Shown one piece after another: positions 1 to 9,971 of a DNA stretch of 64,000 bases. The translations under genes were made by a program, and so were the position numbers. The notes under the pieces were generated by a model, which made no database searches, had not been told where the DNA came from, and saw only the letters and a program-made list of their open reading frames with translations. The stretch is taken from contig NZ_CP096659.1 in the NCBI RefSeq assembly GCF_023238205.1, forward strand, positions 2,683,626 to 2,747,625, written 5' to 3'. Source of the stretch: Halorussus limi (GTDB taxonomy: Archaea; Halobacteriota; Halobacteria; Halobacteriales; Haladaptataceae). Position 1 is the first letter of the stretch, and each line of letters begins with the position of its first letter.

Positions 1-1577
<1,577 letters not shown>

Positions 1578-2471
1578 TTATTCCGGGGCCACGTCGACTT
1601 GGTCGAGTTCGCTCACCTCGTCGATGGAGATACCGCCCGTGAGTTCTCGGTAGGGGTACGGCATCTCGACGCCCTCGTCGTCGAACCGCTCTTTGACGCC
1701 CTCGACGTGTTCCGAGAGGACCTGTTTGAACTTGCCCCGGCCCGGGTCCGCTATCCAGATTCTGGATTCGAGACCGACGTAGGAGTCGGCGAGTTCGGTC
1801 GTCCGGACCGACGGTTCGGGGTCGTCCAGCACGTCGGGGAGCGACCGGGCGTCTTCGAGGATTATCTCGCGGGCCGCGTCGATGTCGTCGTCGTAGCCGA
1901 TGCCGAAGACGAACTGGAGTCGAAGTCTGTCGTTGGCCATCGCGTTCGTCACGGCGTTGTTCGCGAGTTCGGAGTTGGGCACCGTGATGACCTCGTTGTT
2001 GAACGTCTCGACCTTCGTCACACGGAGGTCCACCTGCCGGACGACTCCCGACATGTCGTTCCACTCTATCCAGTCGCCGACCTCGAAGGGTTTGTCCTTC
2101 AGGATGAAGACGCCCGCGACGAAGTTGGCGACGAGGTCCTGCGCCGCGAACCCGAGCGCCAGCGCGAACGCGCCCCCGAGCGTGGCGAACGCCGCCAGAA
2201 AACTACCGAACCCCGCGACCGTGAACGCCACCGCGACGGCGACGAAGAGCGCGACGGCGCCCGCCGTCGTCGTGGCCAACTGGACCACCGCCGTGTCGAA
2301 CCCCCGGGCCGACAGCGACCGCCGGACCAACCGAACCAGCACGTACCGCCCGAGGAGATAGACCGCCGCGAACGCGACGACGAAGACCGCGACGTCCCAG
2401 AGCAGACCGCCGAACTGAGCCAGGAACTCCTCGGTGGTGGTCGGCAGTTCGAACTGCTGTAACGGAACCAT
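1578..2471 (-). CDS. MscS-family mechanosensitive ion channel
   Basis: Predicted small-conductance mechanosensitive channel of 297 residues in the cytoplasmic membrane, opening on hypo-osmotic shock. The N-terminal half has about three membrane segments. The pore-lining helix is rich in Gly and Ala (LGGAFALALGFAAQDLVANF), and the MscS beta domain follows (KPFEVGDWIEWND, then VTVPNSELANN). The C-terminal domain ends in DVAPE. ATG 2471 is preferred over an in-frame GTG at 2492 because a TATA-like box at 2494-2503 lies about 29 bases upstream of 2471. The gene is co-directional with gyrB, 99 bases ahead of it, but gyrB appears to have its own promoter. Confidence 0.9.
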   Translation of the reverse strand: MVPLQQFELPTTTEEFLAQFGGLLWDVAVFVVAFAAVYLLGRYVLVRLVRRSLSARGFDTAVVQLATTTAGAVALFVAVAVAFTVAGFGSFLAAFATLGGAFALALGFAAQDLVANFVAGVFILKDKPFEVGDWIEWNDMSGVVRQVDLRVTKVETFNNEVITVPNSELANNAVTNAMANDRLRLQFVFGIGYDDDIDAAREIILEDARSLPDVLDDPEPSVRTTELADSYVGLESRIWIADPGRGKFKQVLSEHVEGVKERFDDEGVEMPYPYRELTGGISIDEVSELDQVDVAPE

Positions 2472-2493
2472 CTCGTGGCAGTTCGCCGACACT

Positions 2494-2503
2494 CGGTAAA
2501 TGG
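2494..2503 (-). promoter_or_regulatory. TATA-like box of the mscS-type gene
   Basis: CCATTTACCG on the minus strand, 23-32 bases upstream of ATG 2471. It supports a leaderless transcript and the shorter start. Confidence 0.45.
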
Positions 2504-2733
2504 ATTCGGGCCGAAACGAGCGATTACGACCGGGAGCGTCGCGTCGAATTCGTTTCCTGTCGATTGAAAATCCCAGTTCGCCCGCGGTCGGACGCGGCCA
2601 GCGAACGGGAAACGGCCGACAGCGAGGAGTCGGACTCGGACTCCGAGACCGGCCCGAACCCGGGGTCGCGGAACCCGTCTGTCCCTCCCGAACGAGTGCT
2701 TGAAGCCTGCAACCGAGGGAAACGGAAATGGTG

Positions 2734-2741
2734 GCTTATCC
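2734..2741 (+). promoter_or_regulatory. TATA-like box of the Tat-signal/PQQ operon
   Basis: GCTTATCC at 26-33 bases before ATG 2767. It supports the internal start and a leaderless message. Confidence 0.45.
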
Positions 2742-2766
2742 CGCTTCCGACACTCTCTTCGGAGGC

Positions 2767-3705
2767 ATGGTTCACGGCCACAGAGAGCGGAGTATTTCTG
2801 ACGAACAGCGACGGGAGTTCCTGAAGGCGCTCGGTGTCGGGGGTGCGGTCGCGGCCGGTGGCGCGACGCTCGACGACGTTCGAGACGCGGTCGAGACCGG
2901 CGAGACCGCCGAACTCGCGTCCGTCGGCGAGGCGATTCGGAGCGACTTGGCGGGGTCGCTCGACCGGGGCCTGCTGGCCGACGGTCACGCCGAACTCGCC
3001 ACCGCGGCGGCCGACCTGACCGCGGTTCCCGAACGGGGCCTCCCCGGTGCCGACGCGGGGCCGCGCGAGGAGTTCGCGGCGGTCGCGTCGGCCGCCCGAC
3101 CGGTGTACGACCACCTCGGAGAAGTAGGCTTCTTCCAGAGTACGACCGAGCGACTGCCCGACTTCGACCCCGGGTACGTCGAGGACAGCGTCCGGCGCTT
3201 CGTCGTCAGCGAGGGACTGGCGGGGTCGCTGTCCGACCTCGACTTCGCGGAGGACGAACTAGTGGACCTACTGGCGACCGTGGTGAACCACCGCGAGCGA
3301 CTCGGCGGGCGCCACTGGGTCAGCACCGACCGACTCCCCCGCGAACAGATGGAGGTCGGGGAGTACATCCCCCCGATGACGAAGGCGGCCGCCGGCGGCG
3401 TTCTGCTCTGGTTGGAGGACTTAGACGACCACCTCTGGCGGAACGGCGTCATCCTGACCGACGAGATTCTGGCCGACGCGACGTGGGACGGCCGGGCGAT
3501 GGCGGCCGGGTTCGACCTGATGGTCGACGGAGCGCGGCGAATCGCCGACCCCGATGACGACACCGCCGACGACGAACTCGCCGGCCTGCTGTCGAGCGGA
3601 TTCGCCCTGCAGGCCGTCGCCCAGAACCTGCTCCCGCAGGACGCCTACTGGGTCAGCGAGGAGATGCGCGCCGAACGAGACAACGACTTGGAGATTCCCA
3701 ACTAA
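2767..3705 (+). CDS. Tat-signal protein of unknown function, partner of the cupredoxin-PQQ protein
   Basis: 312 residues, family not recognised. The N-terminus carries a twin-arginine motif (QRREFLKALG) and a weakly hydrophobic Gly/Ala stretch, so Tat export or at least Tat targeting is predicted. The rest is acidic and mostly helical, with no cofactor motif I can identify. ATG 2767 is chosen over ATG 2728 because a TATA-like box at 2734-2741 lies 26-33 bases upstream of it. The stop is only two bases before the start of the next gene, so the two are surely co-transcribed and probably translationally coupled. Inference: it may be a secreted or membrane-side partner that carries the signal-less PQQ protein out of the cell, as Tat small subunits do for other redox enzymes. 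Confidence 0.75.
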   Translation: MVHGHRERSISDEQRREFLKALGVGGAVAAGGATLDDVRDAVETGETAELASVGEAIRSDLAGSLDRGLLADGHAELATAAADLTAVPERGLPGADAGPREEFAAVASAARPVYDHLGEVGFFQSTTERLPDFDPGYVEDSVRRFVVSEGLAGSLSDLDFAEDELVDLLATVVNHRERLGGRHWVSTDRLPREQMEVGEYIPPMTKAAAGGVLLWLEDLDDHLWRNGVILTDEILADATWDGRAMAAGFDLMVDGARRIADPDDDTADDELAGLLSSGFALQAVAQNLLPQDAYWVSEEMRAERDNDLEIPN

Positions 3706-3707
3706 CA

Positions 3708-5810
3708 ATGGCTGCCGACATCGACCCCGAGAACGAGGAGATCGAACCGGAAGAGCGACCCCACTACATCGACACCGGGCCGGAGGCCCGCGGCGAGGAC
3801 GAACACGTCGACTACATGCAGGAGTACGACGTCGAGTACGTGTTCGGCGGCGGCATCTCCGGGTGGCACGCGCGCCAACCCCCTCGAATCGAGGGGCAGG
3901 TGAATCCCACGCTCGAACTGGAGGCCGGGAACCGCTACCGGGTTCGCTGGGAGAACATCGACGGCGCGCCCCACAACTTCGTCATCCAAGACGCCGACGG
4001 AAATCGGCTCGTGGGGACCGACGTGTACTCCGCGGAGGGCGCAACCGCCACGCTGGTGTTCACGGCGACCGAGGAGATGTCTCAGTACATCTGCACCATC
4101 CACCCCAACTCGATGGTCGGCGACGTGCAAATCGCGGGCGAAGCCCCGAGTCCCGCCGACCAGCAGGGCGGGAAACTCCAACAGCCACCGGGCCCCGGAG
4201 CGGCGCAGGGCGACATCCCCAAGCTTCCGGTCACGACCAACCTGCTAGAGGAGGACAGCGAGCGCCGCGACTCGTGGCTCCACTACGACAAGGGACTCGG
4301 CCAGCGCGGGTTCACGCCCGTCGACCGACTCGACCCCGAGAACGTCGCCAGCCTCGAACAGAAGTACACCATTCCGACCGACAGCGCGGGCCTCGAGACG
4401 AACCCGATAATCGTCCCGTCGGACCCGCCGGTGATGTACTACACGACCAGTAACCTCTCCGTCGTCGCGGCCAACGCTCGGAACGGGAAGAAGTACTGGG
4501 AGTTCAAGTACGCGCTCCCCGAGGACGCCGCGGGACAGACCGGCCGCAACCGGGGCGTCGCCGTGTGGAAGGACAAGGTGTTCCTCGCCACGACCGACTC
4601 GTATCTCGTCGCACTCGACCGCTACACCGGCGAGAAGCAGTGGGAGACGCTGATGCTGACCGACGAACAGCAGCGCGAGATGGACCAACCCAAGCGGATG
4701 TCCATCAGTCAGGCCCCCATCGCCTACGACGGCCGGATTCTCGTCGGGATGAGCGGCGACTTCGGCGGGTGGTGCGTCGCCTCCTCGGTGGACGCCGAGT
4801 CCGGAGACGTGGAGTGGACGGTCAACATGGCTCCCAAAGACGCGTGGGTGGGCGACAGTTGGCGGTTCGCCAGCAACGCCCCGTGGATGAGTCCCTCCAT
4901 CGACCCCGAGACGAACAACGTCTTCTACGCGGTGGGCAACCCCTGCCCGATGATGAACGGACTCGTCAGGCCCGGGCCGAACCACCACTCCAACTCCATC
5001 GTCGCCGTCGACCTCGACTCGGGGAACATCAAGTGGGCCAGCCAACAGATTCCTCACGAACTCTGGGACTACGACAGTCACGCCACCCCGACCGTCTTCG
5101 ACATCGAAGTCGACGGCGAGACCCGGCGTGCGGTCTCGACCGACCAGAAGGCCGGGTGGACCTACGTCTACGACGCCGAGACCGGACGTCTCCTCGAACG
5201 CACCGCGCCGTGGACGAAGCAGGACCACGAGTGGGCAGAACACTTCCTCGCGCTCCCGCCGCGGGGCCGGGAGAACGCCGCGACGGCGTGGCCGGGCACC
5301 ATCGGCGCGACCGAGTGGCCGCCGTGCGCCTACGACCCGGAGACCGGTATGCGCTACATCGCGGCGGTGGAAGCGGCCCAGCGGGTGTCCTACGACCCCG
5401 ACTGGGAGTACACGACGAAGGGCGACATCTCGCTCGCGGAGGGCGGGTCGCGACTCGCCTCCGAGGACACCTCCCACAACGCGTACGTGCAGGCCGTCGA
5501 CCCCGCGACCGGTGACCTCGCGTGGCGGACCGAACTCCCGGACGTGAACTCCTCGTGGTCCCACTGGCGCATCTGGCCGGGCGGAACGACCGCGACGGCG
5601 GGCGGCGTCCTGTTCGTCCCGTCCTCGGGCGGACACGTCTACGCGCTCGACACCGAGACGGGCGAGCGCATCTGGAGCGCCGAGACCGACGCCGACCGCA
5701 TCACCCCCGCGCCGGTGGTGTGGGACGACCCGGTCGAGCAGACCCAGTACGTCGCGGTGGCGGCGGACGACGAGATTACGGTCTGGGCGTCGGGCGGATT
5801 CGACGAGTGA
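3708..5810 (+). CDS. Cupredoxin domain fused to PQQ-type quinoprotein dehydrogenase-like propeller
   Basis: 700 residues. Residues about 50-145 form a plastocyanin/halocyanin-like domain with a full type I copper set: His89 (APHNF), Cys129, His132 and Met136 (C-x2-H-x3-M). Residues about 160-700 are a PQQ-repeat beta-propeller like quinoprotein alcohol dehydrogenases. It has repeated A-x-D-x3-G-x3-W blades and a WDYDSHATP segment like the active-site Asp region. No vicinal Cys pair typical of methanol dehydrogenase is visible, only a single GGWCV. There is no signal peptide although both domains usually work outside the membrane. The preceding gene has a Tat signal and ends two bases upstream. 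Likely role: oxidation of an alcohol or sugar with the electron passed inside the same chain to copper. The substrate is unknown. Confidence 0.85.
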   Translation: MAADIDPENEEIEPEERPHYIDTGPEARGEDEHVDYMQEYDVEYVFGGGISGWHARQPPRIEGQVNPTLELEAGNRYRVRWENIDGAPHNFVIQDADGNRLVGTDVYSAEGATATLVFTATEEMSQYICTIHPNSMVGDVQIAGEAPSPADQQGGKLQQPPGPGAAQGDIPKLPVTTNLLEEDSERRDSWLHYDKGLGQRGFTPVDRLDPENVASLEQKYTIPTDSAGLETNPIIVPSDPPVMYYTTSNLSVVAANARNGKKYWEFKYALPEDAAGQTGRNRGVAVWKDKVFLATTDSYLVALDRYTGEKQWETLMLTDEQQREMDQPKRMSISQAPIAYDGRILVGMSGDFGGWCVASSVDAESGDVEWTVNMAPKDAWVGDSWRFASNAPWMSPSIDPETNNVFYAVGNPCPMMNGLVRPGPNHHSNSIVAVDLDSGNIKWASQQIPHELWDYDSHATPTVFDIEVDGETRRAVSTDQKAGWTYVYDAETGRLLERTAPWTKQDHEWAEHFLALPPRGRENAATAWPGTIGATEWPPCAYDPETGMRYIAAVEAAQRVSYDPDWEYTTKGDISLAEGGSRLASEDTSHNAYVQAVDPATGDLAWRTELPDVNSSWSHWRIWPGGTTATAGGVLFVPSSGGHVYALDTETGERIWSAETDADRITPAPVVWDDPVEQTQYVAVAADDEITVWASGGFDE

Positions 5811-6102
5811 CCGACGCCGACCCGAACTGAGACCGCGGCCTCTTTTCCGACTCGCGACTTCAGCGCGGCGCGTCGCGCGAAACTGGGACGACTCGACGTG
5901 GACGCTCGGCGACCGTTCCGGTCCGACCGGCGGCGTCCGCCGGTAGCGGTCCGTTCCCGCCCGACCGGCGTCTGCCGGGCGTCCCGAGCGGCGCCCGTCA
6001 CGCCGAGTTAACCCGGCTCTAACTCCGCTTCGGAGGCCGAAATCCGAGTGTAATCCGGGACGACGCGCCGGGACGGTCCCGCGGGATATCGAACGGTGTC
6101 CG
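5811..6102. other. Intergenic DNA, no gene seen
   Basis: About 290 bases between the PQQ gene and the next promoter. A short T-rich run at about 5840-5848 (CTCTTTTCC) could terminate the upstream transcript. Nothing else is recognisable. Confidence 0.4.
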
Positions 6103-6112
6103 GCGTTTATCA
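6103..6112 (+). promoter_or_regulatory. TATA-like box of the surface protein gene
   Basis: CGTTTATCAG, 26-35 bases upstream of ATG 6138. It argues against the longer in-frame start at 6096, which would lie upstream of this box. Confidence 0.5.
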
Positions 6113-6137
6113 GAACGCCCGGAATAGACACGCCGGC

Positions 6138-7049
6138 ATGAGCGACACGACGACACTGATAGCACTGATAGCTACGCTGGTCGTCCTCGCGGGCGGCGTC
6201 GCGGTCGGTTCGACCGGTCCGCTCGCGACGGGGACTGCGGACGTGGCCGAGCAGGAGACGGCGCAGAACGTGGCCCAAGAGACGACGACCCAGAACGGAA
6301 CCGCACAGGAGACGGCACAGAACGGAACCGCGCAGGCGACGGCGCAAGCCGGGGGAGCGCAGGACTCGACGAACGTGACCGCCCGGAACGTCACGATAGA
6401 TACGCTCGTCCTCCGGAACGCGACGGTCCTCGACGCCAACATCGGGGAGTTGACCGTCGTCAACACCTCGGGCGAGAACGCGACCAACCGGACGTACGAG
6501 GGCGTCTCCGTCCGGCGCATCGAGGCGTCCGGCACCGTGACCGACCTGACGCTCGAGAACGTCAGCATCAACAACGAGTCGCTGGCGACCGCCCTCCTGA
6601 ACGAGTCGGGTCGCCTGCGACTCGACACCCGACTCGTCATGGACCTCGCGGTCCTCCAGAACCAGACCGTCAACGGTCTCGAAATCGAGCAGGCGACCGT
6701 CCGAGCGAGCGCGGCCCGGAACGTCTCGGTCGGCGCGCAGGTCGGGGCCGGCGGGCAGTCCGGGAACGGAACGGCGTCCGAGGGTCAGCCCGCAATCTCG
6801 GCCGAGAGCGTCGTGGTCGAGGGCGCGAACCTCACGCGATTGAACGTCACGGGCGTCTCGACGGGTGCCGAGACGGCGCAGACGAACCAGACCGCTACGG
6901 AGACGACCCAGACGACCCAGACCACCGCGGCCGCGAACGGAACGGCCCAGACGACCGGGGCCGAGGAGACGACCGAAACGTCGACGATTCCGGCGGAGGC
7001 CAGAAGCGGTGCTACGGACGAGGGAACGACCACCACGGAGACCAACTAG
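6138..7049 (+). CDS. Secreted or surface-anchored low-complexity protein
   Basis: 303 residues, function unknown. A Sec-type hydrophobic N-terminus (TTLIALIATLVVLAGGVAVG) is followed by a Gln/Thr/Asn/Ala repeat tract (NGTAQETAQ units, about residues 40-75). The middle is spaced like pentapeptide or beta-helix sequence, with regular hydrophobic positions (TIDTLVLRNATVLDANIG). The tail is Thr/Glu rich. N-x-T/S sequons are dense, as expected for an N-glycosylated haloarchaeal surface protein. No C-terminal transmembrane anchor or sorting motif is visible, so it may be released or held by the N-terminal helix. It stands between the PQQ operon and an ABC importer, with its own TATA box. Confidence 0.7.
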   Translation: MSDTTTLIALIATLVVLAGGVAVGSTGPLATGTADVAEQETAQNVAQETTTQNGTAQETAQNGTAQATAQAGGAQDSTNVTARNVTIDTLVLRNATVLDANIGELTVVNTSGENATNRTYEGVSVRRIEASGTVTDLTLENVSINNESLATALLNESGRLRLDTRLVMDLAVLQNQTVNGLEIEQATVRASAARNVSVGAQVGAGGQSGNGTASEGQPAISAESVVVEGANLTRLNVTGVSTGAETAQTNQTATETTQTTQTTAAANGTAQTTGAEETTETSTIPAEARSGATDEGTTTTETN

Positions 7050-7183
7050 TCCGACGGGAACTGAATCTCGACGGGATCGGATACGACCGGCGGGGCTGAG
7101 TCCGACCGGCCCAACCGCTCGGTCCCGCCCCGCGGTCCGCCCGAACGATTATGTCGCTGACACCCGTGGTTCCGAGGGAAACG

Positions 7184-8377
7184 ATGGGGGAGACACGACG
7201 AGAGTTCCTTCGAGCGACAGGTGTTTCGGCGGTCGGACTGACGGGAGCGGTCCGCGTCACCGCGGGCCAATCGCAGGGGGTCGGCCTCCTGCTCAACTGG
7301 AAGCCGAACGGGCTTCACGTGCCCTACTACGCCGCGAAGGCGCGGGGCTACTACGAGGAGCAGGGCGTGAACCTGACGGAAATTAAGGCCGGACAGGGGT
7401 CGGACTTCTCGGCCAAGCAGGTCGGTCTGGGCAACGTCGAGTTCGGCGTCACCGGCGCGAGCCAGATACTCAACGTCAACTCGCGGGGCCTCTCGCCCCA
7501 GTCGGTCGGCGTGATGATGCAGCGGAGTCCGGTCGTGTTGTTCACGACGCGAGAGACCTTCGGCGGCGAGTTGACCAGCGTGGACCAACTCGCGGGCAAG
7601 ACGGTCGGCACCGGTCCCGGGATGGTCAAGATACTCACGAAACTCCTGCTGGAGGAGAAAGGCGTCCTCTCGGAGGTCGAACTCGTCGACACCGGGTTCG
7701 ACACGGTCCAACAGCTTCTCAGCGGGAAAATCGACGCCGCGGGCGGGGTGTTCGCCGACGCGGTGGCTACCCGGCCGAAGGCCGAGGCGGTCTACTCGAT
7801 TCCGGTCGCGAAGACCATCCCCTCCTACGGCCACGTCGTGGCCACGAACGAAGAGTTCGCGACCGACAACTCCGAGACGGTCCGCGGGTTCCTGAACGCG
7901 ACCGCTCGGGGCGCGGCGTGGGCCACGAACAATCCCCGGAAGGCGACCGACAGGCTTATCGAAGCCAACTCCGCGCTCAAGGAGACCGCCGAGGTCCAGC
8001 GCGCCAAGTGGGTCGAGATGGCCAGCCAGTACGTCCTCTCTCAGACGGTCCGCCAGCAGGGGTTCGCGTGGAGCAACGCGAAGCCGTGGGAGACGATGTA
8101 CGAGGCGCTCCGCGACGCCGAACTGCTCGGCGGCGAGGTGGACCCCGCGACGGTCTGGACCAACGAGTACCTCGACACGGACTACCAGTACGTCGGGCGA
8201 TACGCCGCGCAGGTCTCGCCGCCCGAGTCGACGCTCTCCGGGACCACCACCTCCGGAGGCGGGTCGGGAACGACCGCCGCGGGCACCGCGTCGGGGAACG
8301 CTACGTCCGGCGCGGCGTCGGAGACGACCACCCCCGGGACCGCCTCGGAGACCACTACCACCGGCGGTAGCCACTGA
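7184..8377 (+). CDS. ABC transporter substrate-binding protein, NMT1/THI5-SsuA type
   Basis: 397 residues. A Tat signal (TRREFLRATGVSAVG) leads into a periplasmic-type binding fold typical of NMT1/THI5/SsuA proteins (LNWKPNGLHVPYYAAKARGYY, QVGLGNVEFGVTGASQ). These bind pyrimidine thiamine precursors, sulfonates, nitrate or similar small ligands; the ligand cannot be read from sequence. The last 50 residues are a Ser/Thr/Gly tail. ATG 7184 is preferred over ATG 7151 because it places the Tat motif at the usual distance and an AT-rich box (7146-7155) lies about 30 bases upstream. The stop overlaps the start of the permease by one base. Confidence 0.88.
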   Translation: MGETRREFLRATGVSAVGLTGAVRVTAGQSQGVGLLLNWKPNGLHVPYYAAKARGYYEEQGVNLTEIKAGQGSDFSAKQVGLGNVEFGVTGASQILNVNSRGLSPQSVGVMMQRSPVVLFTTRETFGGELTSVDQLAGKTVGTGPGMVKILTKLLLEEKGVLSEVELVDTGFDTVQQLLSGKIDAAGGVFADAVATRPKAEAVYSIPVAKTIPSYGHVVATNEEFATDNSETVRGFLNATARGAAWATNNPRKATDRLIEANSALKETAEVQRAKWVEMASQYVLSQTVRQQGFAWSNAKPWETMYEALRDAELLGGEVDPATVWTNEYLDTDYQYVGRYAAQVSPPESTLSGTTTSGGGSGTTAAGTASGNATSGAASETTTPGTASETTTTGGSH

Positions 8378-9192
8378 TGAACTCCTCGGGGTCGCCACCG
8401 TCCGACGCGTCCGCGCCGGACGCGGTCGCACGGCGCGCGGCCGGGTCGGCGTCGGCGCTCGCAGCGCGGGCCGGGCCGCCGCTCGCAGTCGCCGTACTCG
8501 CGGTGGTCGCGTGGTGGGCGGCGGCCCGGACCGCGGCGGTCCCGGACGTAATCTTCCCGACTCCGTTCGACGTGGGGCGGGCGCTCGCCGACCACTGGCC
8601 CGCGCTCGTCGGCGCGGCGGGCGTCACCGCCGTCACGGCGGGTCTGGGAGTCCTCGGCGGCGCGCTGGTCGGCGTCCTGCTCGCGACGGCGATGACGGTG
8701 TCGGAGACGACTCGCGCGGTGGTCCGGCCCTACGTCGTCGCGCTCCGGGTGGTTCCGGTCGTCGCGGTCGCACCGCTCCTCTTCCGGTGGTTCGGCGACG
8801 GTGTTCCGGCCCGCGCCCTGCTCGCGGCGACGCTGGCGGTGTTCCCGGTGACGATAGCGACTCATCAGGGACTGGCCGCGACGCCCGACGAGTACCTCGC
8901 GCTGGCGCGGTCGGTCGGCGCGTCGTCGGCCGACCGGTATCTCCGGGTGCGACTCCCCGCGGCCGCGCCCCAAGCGTTCGCCGGTCTGAAAATCGCGGCC
9001 GCCGCGGGGGTCGTGGGCGCGGTGGTCTCCGAGTTCCTCACGCTCAAGGCCGGCATCGGCTACCGGGTGTTCCGGGCCTCGACGCGGCTTCAGACCGCCC
9101 GCATGGTCGCGGCGCTGTTCGTGCTGGCGTTGCTGGGCGTCGCGTTCTATCTGGTTCCGGCGCTGGCCGAGCGCCGGGTGGACTGGGGGTAG
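8377..9192 (+). CDS. ABC transporter permease (BPD-type inner-membrane component), copy 1
   Basis: 271 residues with about six membrane helices. The EAA loop region reads EYLALARSVGASSADRYLRVRLPAAAP, the signature for docking the ATPase. It is translationally coupled to the binding protein by a one-base TGATG overlap. Its C-terminal half is clearly similar to the permease on the opposite strand (AFAGLKIAAAAGVVGAVVSEF against VFAGLKQSAALAVVGAVVAEW), so the two probably form a heterodimeric channel. The stops of the two convergent permease genes are separated by a single base. Confidence 0.88.
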   Translation: MNSSGSPPSDASAPDAVARRAAGSASALAARAGPPLAVAVLAVVAWWAAARTAAVPDVIFPTPFDVGRALADHWPALVGAAGVTAVTAGLGVLGGALVGVLLATAMTVSETTRAVVRPYVVALRVVPVVAVAPLLFRWFGDGVPARALLAATLAVFPVTIATHQGLAATPDEYLALARSVGASSADRYLRVRLPAAAPQAFAGLKIAAAAGVVGAVVSEFLTLKAGIGYRVFRASTRLQTARMVAALFVLALLGVAFYLVPALAERRVDWG

Positions 9193-9193
9193 C

Positions 9194-9946
9194 TCACCAC
9201 GAGAGTCGGTTCTCGACCGCCGCGACCGCGCCGTACACCGCCATCCCCTCGGCGAAGAGGACCACCACCGCGGCCAGCACCACGTCGGTCTGGACGTTCT
9301 CCGCGCCGACGAGAATCAGATAGCCCAGACCCGCGTCGGTCAGAATCCACTCTGCGACCACCGCGCCGACCACCGCGAGCGCGGCCGACTGCTTCAGGCC
9401 CGCGAAGACGGCGGGGAGCGCGGCCGGAATCCGGACCGAGAGGAAGGTGCGAACGGGACCGGCGTCCACCGACCGGAGCAGGTCGAGGTACTCCTCGGGC
9501 GTCTCTCGGAGTCCGGACGCCGAACTCACGAACGTCGGGAAGAACGCGACGAGCGAGACGAACGCCACCGCCGTCCCCGCGCCGGTCCCCAGATAGACCA
9601 GCAGGAGCGGCGCGACCGCTATCTTCGGCAGGACCCGGGCGGTGACGAGGTAGGGGGCGAGCGCGCGCCGGAGGACCGTCGAGTGGACCACGACCGCGGC
9701 CGCGCCGAACCCGCAGAGGACGCCGACCGCACCGCCCGCGAGAATCGTTTCGAGCGTGATTCGCGCGTTCCGGAGGTAGAGTCCCGGCCGCGCGAGCAGT
9801 CGGTCGGCGACTGCGGCGGGCGAGGGGAGCAGATACGGCGGCACGTCGAGCAGGACGACGACGGCCCACCACGCGAGGACGCCGACGGCAAGCCCTCCCG
9901 CCGGAAGCGAGAACCGCGCGGCCGGAACTCGGTCGGCGTAACTCAC
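9194..9946 (-). CDS. ABC transporter permease, copy 2 (paralogue facing copy 1)
   Basis: 250 residues, about six membrane helices, BPD transport family. The EAA-like loop reads EYLDLLRSVDAGPVRTFLSVRIP. It is co-directional with the ATPase gene 25 bases upstream and converges on the first permease, giving a tail-to-tail arrangement. It most likely works with the binding protein at 7184-8377, permease copy 1 and the ATPase at 9972-10793 as one importer. This is inferred from position and paralogy. Confidence 0.87.
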   Translation of the reverse strand: MSYADRVPAARFSLPAGGLAVGVLAWWAVVVLLDVPPYLLPSPAAVADRLLARPGLYLRNARITLETILAGGAVGVLCGFGAAAVVVHSTVLRRALAPYLVTARVLPKIAVAPLLLVYLGTGAGTAVAFVSLVAFFPTFVSSASGLRETPEEYLDLLRSVDAGPVRTFLSVRIPAALPAVFAGLKQSAALAVVGAVVAEWILTDAGLGYLILVGAENVQTDVVLAAVVVLFAEGMAVYGAVAAVENRLSW

Positions 9947-9971
9947 GGCTCCGAAGTCGTCGCTACTCGTC

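Noticed and set aside
6096..6137. Longer N-terminus for the surface protein
   Set aside because: The upstream ATG precedes the TATA-like box at 6103-6112 and would put polar residues before the signal peptide.
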